A stretch of 64,000 nucleotides of DNA from Pictodentalium vernedei (Eukaryota > Mollusca > Scaphopoda > Dentaliida > Dentaliidae), in assembly GCA_031216915.1 (NCBI GenBank), contig CM062295.1, positions 178,388,927 to 178,452,926 of the forward strand, read 5' to 3'. Below the pieces are notes generated by a model. It did not search any database. It was not told the origin of the DNA and saw only the letters and a program-made list of their open reading frames with translations. Numbering within the stretch: the first letter of the stretch is position 1; each line of letters begins with the position of its first letter. The translations under genes and the position numbers were made by a program. This document shows, piece by piece, positions 1 to 11,811 of this stretch.

Positions 1-536
1 CCCAAGTGAATGAACGACTTGGATGGAGCTAGATCCGATTTTTTCTCATTTACTATGAAACCGAGATGTCGGAACAATTGAAGCAGACTCTGAACATAGT
101 TCTGAAGAATAATTCTGTTGCCGTATCTCTGAAGAATGTTGTCCAAGTAAGACGTTGTTACACAGACGAATGAGCTCAGAAGTATTACATTACTGAGTTC
201 ATTATTCGAATGAAAGCCCAAGGAGCTAGGTTCAGACCGAAACACATTGCTCCAATCTGATAAACCTCTCCTTGCACGGCAAACTGCAGGTACTTTCTGA
301 AGGCTAGATGTACCAGGAAAGTAGGCGTCCTTTAGATCTATGCTTGCCACATAGTCGTCCATTCGAATGCTTGCTTTTACCAACCAAATGGTGCTTTGGA
401 GCTACGATCAACTTGTTTATCCAGCTCAAGTCTATTACCGGTCAGAATGAGCCATCTGGCTTTGGTACGAGGAACAGGTGACTGCAAACACCTTGAGAAT
501 TTTGATTCTCGACGACCTCTATTGCTTCCTTTAACT
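1..536 (-). pseudogene. Truncated DIRS reverse transcriptase fragment
   Basis: This stretch reads on the minus strand as the palm region of the family 1 DIRS reverse transcriptase, matching the intact copy at about 23,860-24,420. It runs off the window start, so only the part upstream of the active site is visible here with the active site itself. Around positions 145-165 the catalytic YLDD box reads YLDN (second Asp codon changed to AAC), and further frame breaks are present. The homology stops near 536, where repeat R1 begins, so R1 either inserted here or the element was truncated. It is an inactive relic. Confidence 0.8.
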
Positions 537-1854
537 AGAGGTTCAAGTGCACCTAAAACGCTCACCTGGCTCAAATTGTCCAAAGAGATTAGTGAATCAG
601 TAAGTGATCAGCAGCAAGAACAATTTTTTGATTTGCTATGACACAACCAAAGGCAACTTTTTTGGCCATTCATTTTTGCTGGTCCTGGGAAAGCTTCCTA
701 GCAAGCTCTGTTCTGGGAAGTATTAAACCAGGGACCTGGCTTGAACAAATTTGAATCTCACCCCCCTAAGGATGCTGCATGCCAAATATCAAAACATTCC
801 GACTGCTGAATCTGAAGAAGAATATTTTTAAAGAAAAATTCCTCAAAATGAAGTTATAATTCGGACTCCCACAGGGAGTCCATATATGAACCCAGGGACT
901 TGGCTTCAACAAACTTCAATCTCACCCCCCTAAGGATGCTGCATACCAAATATCAAAACACTCCGACTGCTGGATCTGAAGAAGATTTTTTAAGAAAATT
1001 CCTTATTTTGAACTAAGTTACAATTCGAGATCCCACAGTGAGCTCAAATGGACCTAGGGGCATGGCTTGAACAAACTTGCATGTCACCCCCCTAAGGATA
1101 AAGCATACCAAATATCAAAACATTCTGACTGCTGGACCTGAAGAAGAAGATTTTTAAAGAAAATTCCTCATTTTAAACTAAGTTATAATTCGGGCTCCCA
1201 CAGTGAGCTCAAATATTCCTAGCAAGCTCTGTTCTGGGAAGTATTAAACCAGGGACTTGGCTTGAACAAACTGGAATTTCCCCCCCCCCCCCCCCCCCCC
1301 CCCCCCCAAGCATGCGGCATACCAAATATCAAAAGATTCTGATTGGTAGATCTGAAGAAGATTTTTTAAGAATATTCCTCATACTGCACTAATTTAAACA
1401 TTTGGGCTCCCATAGAGAGCCCAAATATGGACCCAGGGATTTGATTTCAATAAACATATGAAACAATCTTCCAAAGATGTTATATGTGAAAGTTGAAAGC
1501 TTTTGGAGCAGTGGTTTGGGAGAAAAGTAGTCTTAAATGTTTTTCCCATTACCCACAGTGTTAAGAAATGCTGACTCAGCAGTTTTTCAAAGTTCCAAAA
1601 AAGTACCCTATGATAAAACCGATAGCAATTTTTTTAGACCATTCCATTCTGTTGGTCCTAAGGAAGCTTCACACCAAATAAGAATTGTCAGTGCCATGTA
1701 GTTTTGGAGATATATGCATTTTAATTTTTTTCTCTTTTTAGCTCCTGCGGTTCCCATGGGGCGACAGGAAATTTTTTTTTGCACAAATTAAGTACTTATG
1801 ACCCAATAAGCCCTCATATCAAATTTGGTTCAAATCTGCCTCTCGGTTTGAAAA
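537..1854. repeat. Repeat R1, left part of copy 1, with ~170-bp tandem units
   Basis: The left end (GAGG..., CTCACCTGG near 565-575) resembles the left end of R1 copy 2 at 11,812. It is followed by four to five diverged units of about 165-180 bp starting near 720, 890, 1060, 1240 and 1430. Each unit carries 'GGGACTTGGCTTGAACAAAC', 'ACCAAATATCAAAA', 'GAAGAAGA' and 'GAGCCCAAATAT'. One unit has its usual short C run expanded to 28 C (1280-1307). The last ~290 bp (1561-1854) align closely with 13,380-13,677. No credible protein is encoded. DIRS element A interrupts the repeat at 1855 and it resumes at 8798. Confidence 0.75.
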
Positions 1855-2091
1855 GTTAAAAAATTTATAGTAATTTATATATTTTTTATACTTACCAATG
1901 ACCCAGACATAGCTGGTGCTAACTCTTAAAATATAGGGCCAAACACAAATTTTGCCCCCCAATCCCCAAAATTTTCATCTAAAACCAAAGAAAACATGTC
2001 CTGAATGGCCCTCCACACTTCACCTCTACTGCACATGCACAGTGTCAAGGACGTTCCGAAATTGGCGCCATTAATCATTCTAATAACCAGT
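1855..2091. repeat. Element A left inverted terminal repeat
   Basis: A 38-nt left-only tip (GTTAAAAAATTTATAG...) is followed by the shared inverted repeat from TACCAATGACCCAGAC to ATCATTCT. It pairs with 8597-8797. The central palindrome has decayed to TGCACATGCACA here, whereas the right copy keeps TGCGCATGCGCA at 8637-8648. Confidence 0.85.
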
Positions 2092-2156
2092 GCCTGGTAA
2101 GCGCTATGTACTCAGCGGGGAGGTAAGAGTTCCCAACTCCTGGGAGGGCCATCCCC

Positions 2157-2238
2157 GTCTGGGTCATTGGTAAGTATAAAAAATATATAAATTACTATAA
2201 ATTTTTTAACATTTTTATACTGTACCAATGACCCAGAC
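2157..2238. repeat. Element A internal complementary region
   Basis: An 82-bp segment equal to the reverse complement of the left tip (54 nt) followed directly by that of the right tip (28 nt), with AAC at the join. It mirrors the right-end/GTT/left-end circle junction. In DIRS1-type replication such a region is thought to align the cDNA ends for circularisation. Confidence 0.85.
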
Positions 2239-2839
2239 ATAGCTGAATAGTAAAAAGGCTGGAGGGCCAAGGACATAGAGCAAGATGGAATACGCTCAAT
2301 AATATAAAATAGAGTCATCCCCTCTAGGGAAAAAGAAGTAATAGGCCTTACATGTATCTTTCTTATTTATGATAAATTAGAAAGCTACAACACCTTCCAA
2401 AATTGAGAATCATACATCCATGTACTCTATTAATATCTAGTATAATCCTTATACTAATAATTTTTAAAGTAAGCCAATAAATAAAGTAAGTCTAGAGAAT
2501 AGAGACTCTTTATACTCCTTAAAAGTGTCTGAGGATTGCATAATCATGTCCGTTGACACGTGCTATATTCAAAAGCTATACTTTAAAAACTAAGACTTGA
2601 ATGAATTTTTAAAACATAAACTTCTCACTAAACAACCATCCCAATAACAGCTCAGAATTACTAACTCCGGAGGAGGTATCTCCTTGTTTTCATAGTAAAA
2701 CAGGTGACCCAAGGGAACACCCTCCCCCCCCCCCCCCCCTTTTTCTTGCCCTGGGTCAAATAGCCCAGAGCGAAGAGGGCAGCAGAACGGAGTCACTGCC
2801 GAAACAGACAGCCTACCTAGCTATAGTAGCAACTGTTAA

Positions 2840-3990
2840 GTGAATGACATTCTGAGCAGTAGATAATAGACCTAACAATAGAGGCCTCCAGAAATGGACT
2901 CAATATTTCTGAGATAAAAAATTCATGAATGTGGATGGCTGAGCGCAATGAGCAGCCTTCAAAAATCTATAATAGCGACACTATTAATGTAAGCCCAAGA
3001 TGTAGAAGAACTCTTACTTCATGAGCCGAAATCTCAAACACAACTGCTGAGTCAAAGATATACCATAAGCAGTATCGATAGTTAATTGAATCCATTAGCA
3101 ATAGAATGGAGCGTAACATCCTTCTAATAGGCATCAAAGACAGAAGAAGTTTACGCCCGTAGTAATAAACAGATATCTGTTTATAAATACATAAACTCTA
3201 ACCGGACAGAGTAAAGGCCTATGCCCGTACGAAGACGGAAGGACCTTAATAACAATAGGTTCCGGATATTAGGAGCCTAACTCTTATGCAAAAAATCCAA
3301 CCTAAATAGTAAAGGAAGTAGTGATTCCGAAACTACGAAAGTGAAAATCATCCACCGATAGTGCATGAAACTCACTGACTCTTCAGTAAAAGAGAAGCCA
3401 ACAGAATTACTGTCTAAAAGGTCAGAATTTGAAAACTACTGTTTCCAGAGGCTCAAATGATTACTTAGCTAAATAAGAACCGAAGTTAAATTCCATATAG
3501 GGATTTAATCTAATGATTCTAAGTCTATTTATCAAAAAGTTACTAACTGACTTAGATAAAGAGACATAAGACTCAATTGTAAACTATCATAGAGTGCATA
3601 GGTATGAGGTAACATAAACCTATAACCTTAATAATAACAGGCTGCAGTAGATCTTGTCAAACAAGTATACTAAAAAGTTGCAATGAGTAGTATGGAGGGA
3701 TCAACAATATGAACATAGTGATCCCTACACCAACGACGGAAGAGCCTCCACTTTAGCCGCATAGAATAGCGTAAGTAAGAAAGTAAGAAATCGCGTCCAA
3801 AGCTCGTCCAGTACAATGCTTACAATGCAATACGGACCACACAACGGAATACATGAAGGTTGCGACCTTGCGGGTTGTGATAAAGATGACACGATTTTAC
3901 CCAGCGAAAAAAGATCCTCTCATAAGGAAGATTTTGCGTTAAGTCCCACACTAGACATCAGAGTAAAATTACCCACGGTCTCTGTGAAGA
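2840..3990 (-). pseudogene. Tyrosine recombinase remnant of element A
   Basis: Minus-strand sequence is collinear with the recombinase of element C (21,689-22,830), including the regions around the first catalytic Arg and the HxxR box, but small indels break the frame repeatedly, for example next to the tyrosine motif near 2,910-2,935. The remaining open pieces are short. Not functional. Confidence 0.75.
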
Positions 3991-4745
3991 CAGAGATGCT
4001 ATCAACAGAAATGTATTGTGGTTGTTTATCTTAGCAATACCTGCTGAAACATCAGCGCCGGAGGATACGCATATCCTATCATTCCGTCCTATTAGATCAA
4101 TAGAGCGTTAACAACATTAGCTCAGAGATCCGGACAAGCAAACACATACGTCTGCAATTGATTAGCAAGCTGTGTCATAAATAAATTATCATTGGGCGCT
4201 CCCATTGATACCAAATCTGATTGAATACTTGTTTGTTGAAAGTCCATTCTGACGGCAACAAGCGACTCATAAGTGAACGGGAGTCCAGTAAAACAATCAG
4301 ACGACCCGGAATATGACGGACCGAAACAGAACTTGGTGTACTATAACAAACAGAAGGATTCTTTCCATTAAATTGAATAACGGAAACGAATGAGAGCCTC
4401 CCTGGTTCCGGAGATACGCCACTACTGTCGAATTAACGGACAGGATTTGGACATGCGTTTCTGAATAATGTTCATCCAATGACATAAAGCAAGCCTAAAA
4501 AACATTATTCCGCGGAAGATAAGTGCTTGCTTAGAGACTGCGGAACCCAAAGACCCTGGCACTTCGAATCCATTGGGATCAATATTATATCCCAACCTGT
4601 TTGACTGGCAACCGTCATAATTATAACACTCGGATCCGGCAACTGCAGTGGCACTCTCTGAGTCAACCACCGAATGTTTGCCCCAGTCTGAATCTCTTGC
4701 AACACTAGATAGACAAGAGAACGTGTAAATCGAGCAATTCATGGA
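3991..4745 (-). pseudogene. RNase H / methyltransferase-like remnant of element A
   Basis: Equivalent to the C-terminal half of the RT-RNase H frame of element C (about 22,860-23,640), with many frame breaks. The methyltransferase-like YAYPP region maps near 4,055-4,075 and the RNase H region near 4,300-4,700. At about 4745 the homology jumps to gag, skipping roughly 1.3 kb of element C that includes all of the RT palm. Confidence 0.72.
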
Positions 4746-7706
4746 TTGCTGAAAAGTTGCCGTCGAAGAGAAGCTTCTCCGAGAACGAAGCGACTCTGAG
4801 AGAGTTCTTCACCTTACTATCCACGCGCGTGGATGTAGCTAGGGCTGCGTCACATCTAACCAACTCCAATCAGCCACTGAAGGGCGGAGTTATACGTGAA
4901 CAAACTACTGCCCTCAAAAGAAATCACACTGAGGATAATATCCCGTAATTCTTTTCTTGAAGACGTAATGATAACGCCTCAGTAAGGTGGATTACGTATG
5001 ATAAAGCGTCTAAGTTAAGTCTACTAGACATCATTGTCGTTTCCAACATTGTGGTTGGAAAAGACATAGACGGCGAAAAAGAATATTTCCAGTCTTTAAC
5101 CACGCCGTCTAGACGCATATGAACTCTCGGTATGCCCTGCTCTGCCAAAATAAATTATTCGTATAAATGATAAAAAAGCAGAAATGAGCATTGCGGACAA
5201 GAAACTAAACTATCATGCTTGGTAGCAGGCTTATATGCATATATAGCGTCGATAAATAATACACATGTTCTAATGACAATATTGGACTGTGTCGGTAAGT
5301 CAGGGACAATGTCCCTGAACCAATCCAAAATTCCGTGTCCAATGACGCTATAAGTCTCTTATCCAACATCGCAGCAATGTAGTCCGAAATAACAATCACT
5401 GGAAGATAATGCCAGAAGATATGAATGGCAGCTTCCGATGCTACGAAAGGGAAAACTCGAAATCTTTCGAATCCCTTTCGCCATCCTGTCGGACCCTATA
5501 AAGCGTTCGGTCGTCCGTACCTGATGCAACCACGGACCGCACCGACCCAGCGCTGTCAGATAATTCCTGATTCGACTAAGAAACTGTCGATTGCTGGGAT
5601 GCTGCGAAAAAACTGTGCTAACTCGGATAGCACGTCCGTCACTGAGGCCTGTGGAGAAGCGGTCCTACAATGCATTGCCGCTAGAAGCTCCGTGATCGTT
5701 GCCTTGTGCATACTACTAATATGCGAGCGAACGGAGTGTATAGGCCTCGTGTCCCTTGGCTACCGGATGGCGTGACCTATTTGCCGTGGAATCACTGAAT
5801 GACGAAACTGATCGGATACTCGAGGTCACGTAGCCAATGTGCGGTCGTGTGCCCTGCTGTGAGGATAAGGAAGCATTATGGACAGTCTCTCGGACTGTCA
5901 ATATAACGGAGCGTCCCGACCGACAGACATATGCTCCGAATGTAAAATATCAGAACCACAACATGCGGTCCCCTATGTTGTTGGACGAGAGAGGGACCTC
6001 TCTCGCTCACAGCCCGGATGGACCTGGACAAGCCAGGAACCGGACTAACAGGCTTCCTCCGATCTGTCCTCAATCCGCCGTCACTGGGTGAGCACTAAAG
6101 TAATTATAGTGCTCGCATCACCCAAATCTCCTTCCTAGACCGCAACGGACGAACCCGGCAGCCGAACCATTCGATGAATGTACGCTACACCGGGTGAGCT
6201 AGCGAATGTCACTCCGTCGATCCTACAAGGGACCTCTTAGGCGATAGACATATTCCATGAGCACTTATTGCCGCTAGCTCTTCATTAACTATGACGACAG
6301 AGGCACACTTTTGAAAGACATCTCCGCAACTTTGCAAACAAGAAACCAGAAATGCTTGGTAATAGCAAGCATATAATAATAATATATATAGCGTCGTTCA
6401 ATAATTCGAAAGTTTGTGTGACATTATTGGACTATGTCGGAACTGAGGGACGATGTCCCTGAACCGAACCAAAAATTTCTAAGTCCACCGACGCTATCAG
6501 TTTCTTATCCGGCATCGCAGCATTCTGGTCCGACAAAAGAAGCTGTAGAAGATCAAGTCAGATGACATACACAACAGCATATGTTGTTCCGAAAGGGAAA
6601 GCTCGAAATCCTCCGAATCCCTTTCGGTATCCCGTCGGACCGGATGAAATTTTCGGACGTCCGTACCTGCTTCCGCGGAGCGTCCCGACCCAGCATCGTC
6701 GGATAAAAAATATGCGACAGATTCAGTTGTGGCTGGGATGCTGCGATAAGCTGTGCTATTTAGGAAAGCACGTCCATTCCCGAGGCCTGTGCAGTAGCGG
6801 TCTTACGATGCATTGCCACCGGAAGCTCCGTGTACGTTGACTCCCGCACACTTTCCTATGCGAACGTCCGGAGTCTGCAGGCCTCGTGTCCCTGGCTACC
6901 GGATGGTGTGACCTGGTCGTCGATGATTCTCTGACTGGCGAAGCTGACTGGATATCCGAGGTCACGTAGCCAAGAGCGGTCGTGTGCGCTACCATGAGAA
7001 TGAGGAAGCCTTATTGACAGTCTACTCAAGACTGCCTATATGTCGGAGCGTCCCGAGCGACGGACGTATGCTCCGAATGCGAAACATTTTGTACCACAAC
7101 ATCTGGGGCCAGATGTTGTTGTACGAGAGAGGGGCCTCTCTCGCTCGCCGTCCGGATGGACCAGAACGAGCTATGAACCGGACTAAAAGGCTTCCTCCGT
7201 TCTCCCTCTAATCCGCCGTCACTGGGTGTGCATTTGGTTGATTTATAGTGCTCGCATCACCCAAAAACTCCTTCTAGACTGCAACGGACGAACCCGGCTG
7301 CCAAACCATTCGATGAATGGACGCTACACCGGGCGAGCTAGCGGACGTCAAAGGCCGTCGAACCTACTAGGGTCCTCTTAGGCAACTGGCGTATTTACAT
7401 GAGCACTTTTCCGCTAGCCCTTCATTAATTGTGACGACGGAGGCACACTGTTGGAAGACATCACAGATACATCACCCTAATCTTGATCGTCTGAAATAGA
7501 AATTGATAAAGTAGAGTGACCCTGCTGGGAAAGGACTGGAGTGTCCAATTCCCCACTAACATACCGTGACATACGCTTCCCATGTTGTCATCGAAATCAT
7601 ACGATACAGAACAGGAGTTAATGCGAGTACACTGACCACATATAGAATGATTATAAAAGTCAGAGGAAGACTTCCTCTTATTACAATTGATCAAAATCCT
7701 TTCAAT
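4746..7706 (-). pseudogene. Rearranged gag remnant of element A (tandem duplication)
   Basis: Gag homology runs through this interval, but the middle of the gene is present twice: the segment beginning near 5,245 (GCGTCGATAAATAA) and reaching about 6,300 recurs from about 6,390 to 7,450. Both copies carry the same landmark stretches (GATGTCCCTGAACC, TGCTGGGATGCTGCGA, GTGCGGTCGTGTG). The start is damaged: the codon matching the element C gag ATG reads TTG at about 7704-7706. Element D shows the same duplicated layout. No long open frame remains. Confidence 0.75.
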
Positions 7707-8596
7707 GTGAAAAGAAAACAAAGTCCTAGTACTCGCACCAACCCCTGGCAATCAAAATACATAATAATAATATGATCCATTAATATAGAAAAAATAATTG
7801 AAATCAAAATATTTTGAAAAAATATTTTTTCAGAACAGCCCAAGTTTCTGAAAAGTAACGTTGAGCCCCAATGGATCCCAAGCCTAAGTGTGGACAAAAA
7901 TTTTAAAAATATTTTAAACAATTTATTCAACACTTACGAACAATAATAATGTATCTAGTTATGATTAAAATAACATCAAGATATTATTTTCAAGAAATCC
8001 CCCCCTCACACAGAGGGCTGTTGTAAATGTAAACAATGAGTGTAAAAACACTAAAATAAGACTCCAGGCACCCAGGCCCGGAATCAGTTACCAAAAATAC
8101 ACTATCTGATGCAAAACATAGACTTCCAGGGAAGAAACTGCAGAACATCAGATGGTAGATGCAGAACACAATGCCTAACCACCCGTAGGTGAAGACGTAA
8201 ACATGGGGAAAGAACAGAATTCATTCTGTTATTCAGCTAAAACTCCCAAGAAATTTTAGTAATAAAAATTACAGAAACTATGCCAATAGCATGGGAGAAT
8301 AGCAAGAGGGGACTTAAAGGAAAGGGAGAGAGGAAAACACTGAAAAATCAGTGTAACTAAATAACCAGAATGACAACAAAATGGCTGCTGCCTCGAAAAT
8401 AGGTAACTTAACATAATTTCATTAAAAAATTTTAAGTTACAGCCCTGATAACATTCTGTCACACATTTTTCCTCTCCTCCTTCTCTATCCTCCTTAGAAT
8501 CACCATTTCACTAATATTTATGTGTCTGGCATCATTTAAACTGAGATTTACAAGCACAAAGATCAGTCAGATGTTAACTGATGAAGGGCCAAACTT
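7707..8596 (-). other. 5' untranslated region of element A
   Basis: AT-rich sequence between gag and the right terminal repeat, collinear with the leaders of B (19.6-20.5 kb) and C (26.7-27.6 kb). No gene seen. It contains the family's conserved leader strings, for example ATCAGATGGTAGATGCAGAA near 8,150. Confidence 0.65.
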
Positions 8597-8797
8597 AGAA
8601 TGATTAATAGCGCCAATTTCGGAACGTCCTTGACACTGCGCATGCGCAGTAGAGGTGAAGTGTGGAGGGCCATTCAGTACATGTTTTCTTTGGTTTTAGA
8701 TGAAAATTTTGGGGATTGGGGGGCAAAATTTGTGTTTGGCCCTATATTTTAAGAGTTAGCACCAGCTATGTCTGGGTCATTGGTACAGTATAAAAAT
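8597..8797. repeat. Element A right inverted terminal repeat
   Basis: Reverse complement of the left terminal repeat, ending GGTACAGTATAAAAAT. It keeps the palindrome TGCGCATGCGCA at 8637-8648. Host repeat R1 resumes immediately afterwards with ATAGAAATTTTGG. Confidence 0.85.
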
Positions 8798-9139
8798 ATA
8801 GAAATTTTGGGCGGGGCAAAAAGTCTTGCCCTTCCCATAACGAAGGCAAATATAGCTCCTCGAACTTCTCTTGAACAAATCTGAGTCTACACCTCAAAAG
8901 GAAGCTGCACACCAAGTATCAAGTCTCTGCCACTGCTGGTTCATGAGAAGAAGATTTTTAAAGAATTTCATCATATTTGGGCATAAGACCATGCCCAAAA
9001 AGGGCGGAAACCCCATTTGAACAAAACTAAAACAAAATACCCCCAAGATGATGTGGCCCATATATGTTTCAATTAGGGCCATTGGTTTGTGAGGAGAAGA
9101 TTGTTTTGTAAAAGGTAAAGTACGATGGACGACGGATAC
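8798..9139. repeat. Repeat R1, right part of copy 1
   Basis: Aligns with 27,827-28,194 downstream of element C: ATARAAATTTTGG, then a TTGAACAAA...GAGTCTACACCTCAAAAGGAAG stretch. It ends with AAAGTACGATGGACGACGG and lacks the terminal hairpin of copy 2, so it is probably truncated where DIRS fragment A' begins. Confidence 0.7.
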
Positions 9140-10480
9140 CAAGCCAAGCAAAAAAGAACTCTAAGTGAGGAACAAACAACCTCAAATTCCTTCCCATTAA
9201 GACGTTGTGCCATAGCTCTGGTGAGGTGATCTGCGTAGGACATCGAGTCCAGATTCGCTCTACTGGATGAAATAGCACATTCCATCACTTCTGAGCATAT
9301 ATTGAATGATGCAGGTAGGGACATATCTAAATCCCCGGCCTGCTCATCTAAACGCAGAGAAGCTCTCTGGACATCTTCTCCAACCATTTTAAATGAACGT
9401 GGTCCAAGGAACAGTATATTTATTGACGATGTCGATAAGAAACCGCCTTTCCTCTTAGCACTAGAGAGGTTGAATATGGCGCCATTGACGTGGCCGAAGG
9501 CCTCCAACACTTGTCGAGACTGTTTCGGGAAGGAAAGAACATCCTCTTTCCTCCGCATGAAATCTGCGTCCAGAGACGACAGCAGTTTCTCTAGTAGTCG
9601 CAGCTTGCGGATCAGATGGAACAAAGTCAGGGTAGTATTGATGAATAACATTCATCGCTACCATATGCTGTTCTGAAAGGGAAGGGTAATCCTCTTCCTT
9701 GTCCCTTTCCATCCAACTGATTCAGCTGTGATGTTCGGTCCATCGAATCTGCATCCCGACTGCTCTTGCACTTGCTGGGATGCTGTGATTAGCAGTGCAA
9801 TCTGCGACAGCATGTCCATCTTCAAGGCTTGAGGAGCAGCGATCTTGTTTTTTTGCAGCTTGCTACTCCTGGGACGAAGATCCTGAGGTAGATCTTTTCT
9901 CTGCACGTCCCAATGAATGAAGCCTCGGATCGCTAGCTACCGGATGCTCCGACTTCATGGGTGAAGACTGGCTCTGTCGGATATCCGAAGTCGAGAAGCT
10001 AGCATGCAATCGTCTGTGCTTTTCTAATGTAGCGGAGGAAGCCTGAACTGTAGCCAACCCCGGCTGCTGTCTAGATGGAGTGTCCCGATCGGCAGGTGTG
10101 GACGTATGTTCCGGCTCATACAAGTTTCTCAAAACAACATTTGGCCCCAAATGTTGCTGGGTGAGATAAGGCTCTCCCGCTCACGGTCTATCAGACCATG
10201 CCGTGCTTCCTGAACAGAAACTAACTGACTTCCCCTATTTCTGTCGTCGCTGGGTGAGCTTTAGTTTTTGAGGTGCTCGCTCTACCCAAATCTACACTTC
10301 CCACGACCACAACGGACTTCCCAGTGTCACGTCTCTCACGAATGGAGTAACCACTTCACCGGTCGAGCTAGCTGCTTAAAAGGGATTAAGAACACTAACT
10401 CGAGGCCTTATCCCTTGTTTAATATTCATGAGCACCTTTGCAGCTAGCTCTGTTTGCTCATCAGAGCGCGACAAAATATA
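9140..10480 (-). pseudogene. Gag remnant of fragment A'
   Basis: Minus-strand frames match the order of landmarks in the element C gag: SLDADFM..., a GFLS...FLG segment, then RANLDSMSYADHLTRA (element C has RANLDALSYADHLTKA), ending with a SLRVL-type stretch. The longest open piece, 9,073-9,651, covers this central region. A frameshift near 9,650 moves the upstream part into other frames (9,461-9,712, 9,658-9,906 and 9,863-10,150). Probably non-functional. Confidence 0.75.
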
Positions 10481-11295
10481 TGATAAAGATACATGAATAA
10501 TAGCAATCAAAAAAAATTTCAAAACTTTTTTGAGAAAATGCCTAAGTTCCCCAAGGGAACATCATGAGCCCAAGGTTATCCCGGTAGAGCCTAAGTGTGA
10601 ACAAAATCCAAATTTTTTGAGCTACATTACCGGAATCATAATCAATGTATCCTACAGTAATTCTGCAGTAATATAATATTAAATACTACATATATTTGAG
10701 GATGTTGCCAATGTAAACAACATCGAAGGAAAAAAACGGAAACAAGACATCAGGTGCACAAAAAGGCCCAAAGTCAGTAACCAATTTAAATGCTACCAGA
10801 TGCAAAGCTGGATCTTCATGTGAAGAAAAAACAATACATCGGATAGAAGATGCAAGACAAAAAATGACCCAACACCCTAGGGTGAGGACGTAACCATGGC
10901 GATAAACAGAATAAACATTCTGTAATACACGTTAAACTCCCAAGAAATTTAATAAAAAATTTCAATAAAAAATAGCCAAAAAGCTTAGGAATTTAACAGG
11001 AAGGGTTCATGGAAGGATAGGGAAGGAACACTTAATAAACAGCGGATTAATCATTAACAAGAATGATGACGTCAGGCGTATGTCCTGAAAATGGGAAATA
11101 AGAAATAATTTTTATAATTATTTTAAAGTTACAGCTCTGAACGTTTGAAACCACCGTTGTTCACTTCCATCATCCATTTACAGCCTTGGATCCACCCCAA
11201 TCAATTCTTTCACTGATTTGTGTCTGGCATCCTCAAAAAAGGAAATTTTAAAGCACAGATGTCAGATCATTGTTAGTGACTTTTGGGCCAAACAA
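10481..11295 (-). other. Leader region of fragment A'
   Basis: AT-rich sequence between gag and the terminal repeat, resembling the family 1 leader (GCCTAAGTGTGAACAAAAT near 10,590; ACCCTAGGGTGAGGACGTAA near 10,870). No gene seen. Confidence 0.55.
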
Positions 11296-11500
11296 AGAAT
11301 GATGGTTTGTGCGAATTTTGGTACATTCCTGGATACTGCACATCTGCAGATAACAAAAGTATGGAGGACCAGATAGGACTTGAATTTTTCGGTTTTGTAT
11401 GCAAATTTTGGGTATTGGGGGGGGGCAAAATTTGTGTTTGGCCCTGAATTAAATTGAGTTAGCACCAGCTAGTCTGGGCCATTGGTTGTGGTATAAAAAT

Positions 11501-11811
11501 ATGGGTCTGCCTGAAACAAATTAAATCAATCTTTTTTTTCGGGTCAGCTAAATTTCTAGTTTGTACTGGTCTGATAATGATGAGAAATCCAGTCATGGCT
11601 TTTATGCCCCAGCCATGTTTCAAGCAGTATTCGCACTGGCTCAAAACTATCAGGTGCCAAATTTTGAGCCATTCTGGATTTTTTAATGCCAAACAAAGTG
11701 TCTTGGCACCAAAGGAGGTGTTTCTCCGCTGTCTAATCCAAATAAATTGATCAAGTTTAGAAAACTGAACTGGCAATTATTTCAAGACTGATCGGATAAT
11801 TAGTGACTGAA
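11501..11811. other. No recognised feature
   Basis: About 300 bp with no gene, splice-flanked exon or repeat that I recognise. An open minus-strand frame crosses it but has no protein-like features. Confidence 0.4.

Larger units (their letters stand above)
1855..8797 (-). mobile_element. DIRS element A (degraded, RT-deleted)
   Basis: A 6.9-kb DIRS1-type element starting with GTT at 1855 and ending AAAAAT at 8797. It has inverted terminal repeats, an internal complementary region, a C16 tract at 2724-2739, a decayed recombinase, a decayed RNase H region and a rearranged gag. The reverse transcriptase palm is absent: RNase H-side sequence joins gag directly at about 4745, the same junction as in element D. 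It sits inside repeat R1, at the same R1 position as the B/C pair. It could move only with proteins from another copy. Confidence 0.88.
9140..11500 (-). mobile_element. DIRS fragment A' (diverged family, gag plus right end)
   Basis: A DIRS copy cut off inside gag, so only gag, leader and right terminal repeat remain. The terminal repeat (11,296-11,500) resembles family 1 (TTAGCACCAGCTAGTCTGGGCCATTGGT), but the gag is far more diverged than gag among A-F. The element ends GTATAAAAAT at 11,500. The left boundary near 9,140 is approximate. Confidence 0.75.

Noticed and set aside
396-641. Plus-strand 81-codon frame
   Set aside because: Antisense shadow of the RT fragment; no protein-like features of its own.
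5425-5775. Plus-strand frames across gag of A (and similar ones at 18480-18920, 25614-25988, 36324-36722)
   Set aside because: They mirror the Ser/Arg/Pro-rich gag on the other strand, recur wherever gag is present, and have no independent support.
7461-7751. Possible separate small gene near the gag start of A
   Set aside because: It is the frameshifted N-terminal Cys-rich part of gag, shared with B and F.
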